DNA of 64,000 nucleotides, from assembly GCA_947846985.1 (NCBI GenBank), contig CANTUZ010000004.1, positions 80,891,659 through 80,955,658 of the forward strand, read 5' to 3'. Below, piece after piece: positions 59,257 to 64,000 of the stretch (position 1 is its first letter; the number at the start of each line of letters is the position of its first letter). The DNA is from Fratercula arctica. Taxonomy: Eukaryota; Chordata; Aves; Charadriiformes; Alcidae. The notes beneath the pieces were generated by a model. That model worked only from the letters and a program-made list of their open reading frames with translations, was not told the origin of the DNA and did no database searches. Made by a program: the position numbers and the translations under genes.

Positions 59257-61217
59257 AAAACTTCTCCATTAAAAATTTGGTGGACATAAATATTAGGATG
59301 GTTGCAGAGCATAATACGTTGGGTCGAAATTTTCCTGAAATTGTAGAAAATTACACTAATATCTAATATTAATAATCTGGGCAGTGATTACCAGCCACAA
59401 ACTTTTAATTTAAGTGCTATACTCAAAACGTCGCATGGGATTTACATTTGCTGCAAATAATTGGCTATGAATGGAAATGTAGAAATTGTTAATTTTGCTG
59501 AAATAATTACTTATTTATTTTAAGAAAATATGACTGATTCATCAGAGCATTGAAGCATGTGCTTAGCTTCAGCTTTAACCAAGGCCATAAATACAGTGGA
59601 GCCGGTAAGTCATAAGTGCTCCTTTTTTTTTAACTGGAAGACAAAACATTAATTCTTGGCACTTTTAGCCCATTGCAGTAAAAATGCTACATATTTGGTC
59701 AGTTGAATGTTAGGACAGAATTGACATTAGTATTTGTGGATCTTTGTCCTTCGAAATGGTAGCATTTGATGGCATTGACACTCCCAATGCAGTTAATGCC
59801 GCTTATGATTTGGGATATTCTTCCCCCTGCAGTTTCATTTCATGATGTTAAACATCTGCTTTTGTAACTTTGAGGTTCTTACGGAATGGACCAAAGACCT
59901 TCCTGTTTGGGCTGGATGTGGAAAGCAGCAGCTCTGCTGTTCGCTCGGCTCCTCCTCTGCTCCCCGGGGCTCTGCTCTGCCCGTGTCCGTACAAACCCTG
60001 ACGCTACCAGACCCACGGGGCCCTTAAGCCCTTAGAGGGCTTTACAGTTTTTGCTCTACGTAACCTCTGACGTTTTTTTAGAAGTGACAAATATCAACGG
60101 AACGTCTCATAGAAGTTATAATTTGATAATACGCATTCATAAATTTCTCCATTTCTTACCCAATGTGCCGGAGTTTTCAGTTTTGGGGAGCAAAGCCAGT
60201 GGAGCACAACAACACCAAGGCCACAAACCATTGCACTATGAAGAAACTGAAACAACGTTGTTAAAAAATATGACAGAACTAATTTAAATTCAAAAGGAGG
60301 GGGTTTGGCAATGATTTTCTGACAACAATGCTTATTGGCCAAGAAGCTACTCTTTTTGCAGAAGACAATTCCTTTCATTTTGACCAGCCTGACATGGTGA
60401 AAGAACTTTTTATATCAGTGCGCCTTTTATCTTTGCAATATCCTACAGCTATCTCCATCTACTGTAAGGTGGTGTAAATTGGCTTCTGGGAAGCTATAAT
60501 GATTGATGTTAGCTGAGCATTTGGCTAAGATGTCAATTTGTAAAGAACTGTCAGTCACAGGAAACAAAAGTCCTTCAGCTGTATATTGGCTCTTACAGCA
60601 GTTTATTCTGTGATCCAAAGAAACTTTAGGATATTTTCCCGTATCCTTGAATGGTAACCAGCAAAGCAGCGTGGGGATATTCTCCCACAGTACCTTCACG
60701 TACACACATTTGGCAACTAACTTATAGCTGTGCTGTCCCTTTTTATCCAAACTTTAATGCGTGAGTAACGATGAATTAGGCTCTTCCTCTTTATGAAGTG
60801 CTTTGATATGCAAAAGAAATAATAAAAGTAAGAAATAAGTAAGTAAAAAAGAAGTAATAAAAAAGAAATAAGTAAAGTTTCCAAAATCATATTCATTCTA
60901 AGTAGTAATGGCAAATTAGAAATGGGTAGAAACGTCAGAAACGACAGTGCACATTAGAGTAGACCAAAAGAGAACCAAAGCACTGCTTGAGCTTGCTGTT
61001 GTACGTCTGTGTCTAAACTGTGAGTCTGTTGTGCTCTGGGGTCCTCCAGAGTCCTCCTTCACTGCACAGGCTGGAAGGCATGACAGCTCTTTGCCAGGGT
61101 GGGTTTCCTGGTGGTCACCCAAGTCGTCTTCCAGTCTGAGGTCCATCCATTGCCATTGTTCATGTCTCACCTCAGGGACGGCGATGGGCACCTGGACCCC
61201 ACCCCAGCCTTCAAGGT
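59257..61217. other. unique non-coding sequence with minor repeats
   Basis: 59535-59600 ('gaagcatgtgcttagctt') resembles an ancient palindromic MITE. 60815-60880 is an imperfect A-rich (GAAATAAGTAA) tract. 60945-61215 is GC-richer with an open minus frame I do not recognise. Confidence 0.45.
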
Positions 61218-61900
61218 AGAATCATAGAATCACAGAATGTGTTGGGTTGGAAGGGACCTTTAAGGGTCATTTAGTCCAACCCCCCTGCAGTGAGCAGGGA
61301 CATCTTCAACTGGATCAGGTCGCTCAGAGCCTCATCCAGCCTGGCCTTGAATGTCTCCAGGGATGGGGTCTCCACCCCCTCTCTGGGCAACCTGGGCCAG
61401 TGTCTCACCACCCTCATTGTAAAGAACTTCTTCCTAATGTCTAACCTAAACCTGCTCTGCTCTAGTTTAAACCATTGCCCCTCGTCCTGTCGCTCCATGC
61501 CCTTGCAAACAGCCCCTCCCCAGCTTCCCTGGAGCCCCTTTAGGGACTGGAAGGGCTCTAAGGTCTCCCCGGAGCCTTCTCTTCTCCAGGCTGAACATCC
61601 CCAACTCTCTCAGCGTGTCCCCACAGCAGAGGGGCTCCAGCCCTCGAATCATCTTTGTGGCCTCCTCTGGCCCCGCTCCAACAGGTCCATGTCCTTCTTG
61701 TGCTGAGGGCTCCAGAGCTGGACACAGCACTCCAGGTGGGGTCTCACCAGAGCAGAGTACAGGGGCAGAATCACCTCTCTGGATCTGCTGGCCACGCTTC
61801 TTTTGATGCAGCCCAGGATGCAATTGGCTTTCTGCGCTGCAAGCGCGCATTGCTGGCTCATGTCCAGCTTTTCATCCAGGAACACTCCCAGGTACTATAG
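61218..61900 (-). mobile_element. CR1 LINE 3' fragment, longest copy (about 680 bp)
   Basis: The tail 'agaatcatagaatcacagaa' at the low end is followed in reverse by the 3' UTR and the last part of ORF2. The minus frame reads through the [35 protein letters not shown] and [13 protein letters not shown] blocks. Close relative of 11387 and 42998. It ends abruptly at about 61900 in the block that encodes VFLDEKL. Confidence 0.97.
61649..61885 (-). pseudogene. CR1 ORF2 remnant
   Basis: 79 codons of CR1 ORF2, downstream of the reverse-transcriptase core, ending by frameshift after DLLERGQRR. Encodes the conserved [19 protein letters not shown] segment. Non-functional because the copy is 5'-truncated. 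Confidence 0.85.
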
Positions 61901-63496
61901 AAAGCTCCTGAACATGTGCTGGAATCCAGCCACACACATATGCTCCATGAGCAGCTGTCCATCCTCAGTGCACGAGTTTCCACACTTCTCTCAACTTTCA
62001 GGAGGACGGGGAATGGGGAAGGGTTTTGTGACAGTTCAGCGCGTTGCCCTATTTCAGAAAGCACATGTTGGTGTGGATCAGCCCTGAATTCTCAGGGCCA
62101 TTGAAAGATCACTCTTGGAAGTTTTACTAGCATTTATAACCATGTCATGTTTCAATACAATATTTAAAGACCTGATTCCACACCCTTTTAACTTAATGAG
62201 AGATTTCCCATTGATAGTAACAGCAACAAGACCAAACCTTAAGGGAATATTAACCAGCCAAAAGAAAAATTCAATCTGGGTAATGTTAGCTCATAAAGAA
62301 GTTCTCAGCCCATGTGTTCGGCCATTTTACACAACTTTGACAAAAACTGTTGGGCAACTTTCATTTCCAACTTTGTAACCTGGGCTGTGCAGTATACTTC
62401 AAGGAGAAGAATAATCACAAAAAAAATGGAAAAAAATTAAGGATTTGAAAATTAAATTTAGATAAATAAATTAATTACAGAGAACAATACTTAGAAAGTC
62501 CGAATTGACAGTAATTTCCCTTCAGCTGAAGAAAGAAACTTCACTCTGTGAGCGCAGTCTTCAGTCCACACGGGAGCCTTTACAGAGACACAGAGTAACC
62601 TAGGAATACTAACAGGAGAGACGCTTATGGCCCAAGAAGCCAATAAATAAATGTAAGAGGTCTTTTTTACTTCATTCAAACTAAAAAGGGCTAAAAAGCT
62701 CAAACCAGAAAATCATTAAAGTTTGGTTATAAAAACTACTTCAAATAGATCAGTAATACCTACACTCTGAAGTGTTCCACCATCTTCCATCCATCCATCC
62801 ACAGATTCCTCTCATATAAGTTCAAACTTTACTTTCTAAGTTGACCGAGTCCAATTTAAAAAAAAAAAAAAAAAAAAATTCTGTGTGACATATTCTTTAG
62901 CTGAAGCATTCTTCCTTCCCAGTTTCCTGAAAATAGCCTTAGCAATTCATATTGCTGCCAGCTTTCATGTTTACGTTCTTCCCCTTCCGTCGCTCCTTTT
63001 CCCTCCCTCCTGGTGCACCCTTTGGTAGAGGGATGGCACACAACTCTATAGTCAGCAGATGCTGCATGATATAAATTAAGGCCATCGGATATTGGCTCCT
63101 TGATATTACCTGTGTCCTAGTTCTGCTGCAGTTGTGACTCCTCTTTCCCACGCTGCCCTGGGGACGTCTCCAGACACGGATTCCAGAACTTGCCCTCACA
63201 AATGAGTGCTGCCCAATTGTTCTGAGCAGTGGCTCCTCTCCCAGCAGCGGAATTTTGTAAGCAATGAAGCTTGGTCGACTCGGGTGAAAAGCCAGCAGTA
63301 CTGTCAGCAGAGCTAGATCATGCCAAGATGGGTAAAATATTTAATACTCTTTGGCTTCACAGTTCATGAAAATTAGCTGTCTGAGGTGACACGAGTTCTG
63401 TGATTAGCGTTGACAACAACAGGGTAAAACCTCGGACTGCAGTGAGTTCTACAGGACCTCATATAGTGGTGGAGTAATCCTAGAATCGTTAGAAAT
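61901..63496. other. unique non-coding sequence
   Basis: Contains a 21-A run at 62858-62878 and a short CCAT repeat at 62787-62800. No gene or transposon recognised. Confidence 0.5.
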
Positions 63497-64000
63497 TAGA
63501 GAATCTGCATGGGTCAAGGTTCTGGGGCACCAGAAAAAGACAAACGGGGTGCTTATTCCCAAAAGTGGGGAAAGGGAGAGCCAAGGAACCGTGGAAGAGC
63601 CAGCCTGACTTCAGACCATTGAAAAATAAACAACACATCTATTTCTAAGCACTTGAAAGATCAAGCAGTGATAAGTAACAGCCCAAAATGATGTACTTAT
63701 CTTCACTTTATTAAGATAGTCAACACTGGTTTGCATACATATTAGCCTAATTGAAAAAACCAAACCAAACCAAACCAAAACAACAACAAAACCAAACCAA
63801 AAAGGAAAATAACTTTTCTACCTGACACTACTGTAATGAGGGTGCAGAAGAGACTGGAAAACAGTGTGTCGAAAGTCTGTATCAACTCGGGTTCTACTGA
63901 AATCTGTCTTGAGTCTGGTAACGTGCAGCCATTTCATTAATGCCTTGGGTGGTACGACAGGCAGTAAGTTTATTAAATTCTTATACGATACCAAGCTGGG
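63497..64000 (+). mobile_element. ancient CR1 LINE ORF2 fragment, running off the window
   Basis: Two blocks match the CR1 reverse-transcriptase coding region in order: 63497-63692 ('gccagcctgacttcag', 'ctaagcacttgaaagatc', 'gtgataagtaacagcc') and about 63860-64000 ('gaaagtctgtatcaa', 'ttcattaatgcc', 'gataccaagctggg'). The last part would encode the catalytic (F)ADD-TKL motif; here the frame reads Leu-Tyr-Asp-Thr-Lys-Leu, so the first catalytic Asp is lost. The middle lacks the expected CR1 sequence and holds an (AACCA)-rich tract at 63755-63805. Old, decayed, partial. Confidence 0.75.
63755..63805 (+). repeat. (AAACC)n/A-rich low-complexity tract
   Basis: Repeated 'aaacc' and 'caacaa' units within the interrupted old CR1 fragment. 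Confidence 0.85.

Noticed and set aside
60916..61191. 91-codon minus-strand frame with a donor-like gag|gtgaga
   Set aside because: The donor lies inside the frame near its start, and the protein is not recognised.
1..64000. tRNA, rRNA, CRISPR array, bacterial operon or phage genes
   Set aside because: No T-arm (GGTTCGAATCC-like) motif in a cloverleaf context, no regular spaced repeats, and no prokaryotic gene arrangement; the DNA is avian and largely non-coding.

Overview
This window is vertebrate nuclear DNA, almost certainly from a bird. The clearest evidence is about a dozen CR1 LINE fragments carrying the typical avian 3' tail (repeats of ATTCTATG/ATTCTGTG) and the conserved C-terminal ORF2 and 3' UTR. 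A solo LTR of the avian endogenous-retrovirus type (TGTCCTGGTTT-like ends) is also present. That LTR family is, from memory, common in neoavian genomes, so a neognath bird, probably Neoaves, is my best inference. The background is AT-rich with many homopolymer runs. There are no operons, tRNAs, rRNAs, CRISPR arrays or bacterial or phage genes.

No complete protein-coding gene is visible. Nearly every open frame longer than 60 codons is a chance frame, a low-complexity artefact or a CR1 ORF2 remnant. Two minus-strand stretches look most like coding exons: 51266-51390 (acceptor-bounded, weak donor) and 40620-40755 (strong acceptor, 44 codons, stop, then AATAAA 61 bases on). If both are real they could belong to one minus-strand gene whose 3' end lies here. 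I recognise neither protein and both calls are tentative.

Layout: 1-5500 is unique sequence with a 35-unit hexanucleotide array (461-670) and a short CpG-rich patch (3295-3540). 5500-20200 holds six CR1 fragments in unique sequence, plus a 36-bp LTR-ended mini-element with a perfect 5-bp target duplication at 10109-10154. 20200-40570 is repeat-poor and looks like a gene desert or long intron, with stretches that read like conserved non-coding elements, a CpG patch (28156-28375) and a cluster of non-B-DNA tracts (34199-34550). 40570-53400 has the candidate exons, a 73%-identical duplicated segment, three CR1 copies, an AT-rich hairpin (44220-44273), microsatellites and two CpG-rich patches, including the densest (48001-48260). 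53600-64000 has the solo LTR, more CR1 copies, a CpG patch (55860-56105) and a decayed CR1 reverse-transcriptase fragment that runs off the end.

Transposon ages are layered. Two CR1 groups are fairly well preserved, one is more decayed, and the terminal copy is very old. Small pieces that look like ancient amniote palindromic MITEs (the 'gggcctgatccaaag' and 'actggtgtaaat' types) are scattered through the unique sequence. Nothing here resembles a new multi-gene system. The points most worth checking are the mini-LTR element, the two candidate exons, the duplicated segment around the 40.6-kb exon, and the CpG-rich patches as possible non-coding RNA promoters or distal elements.
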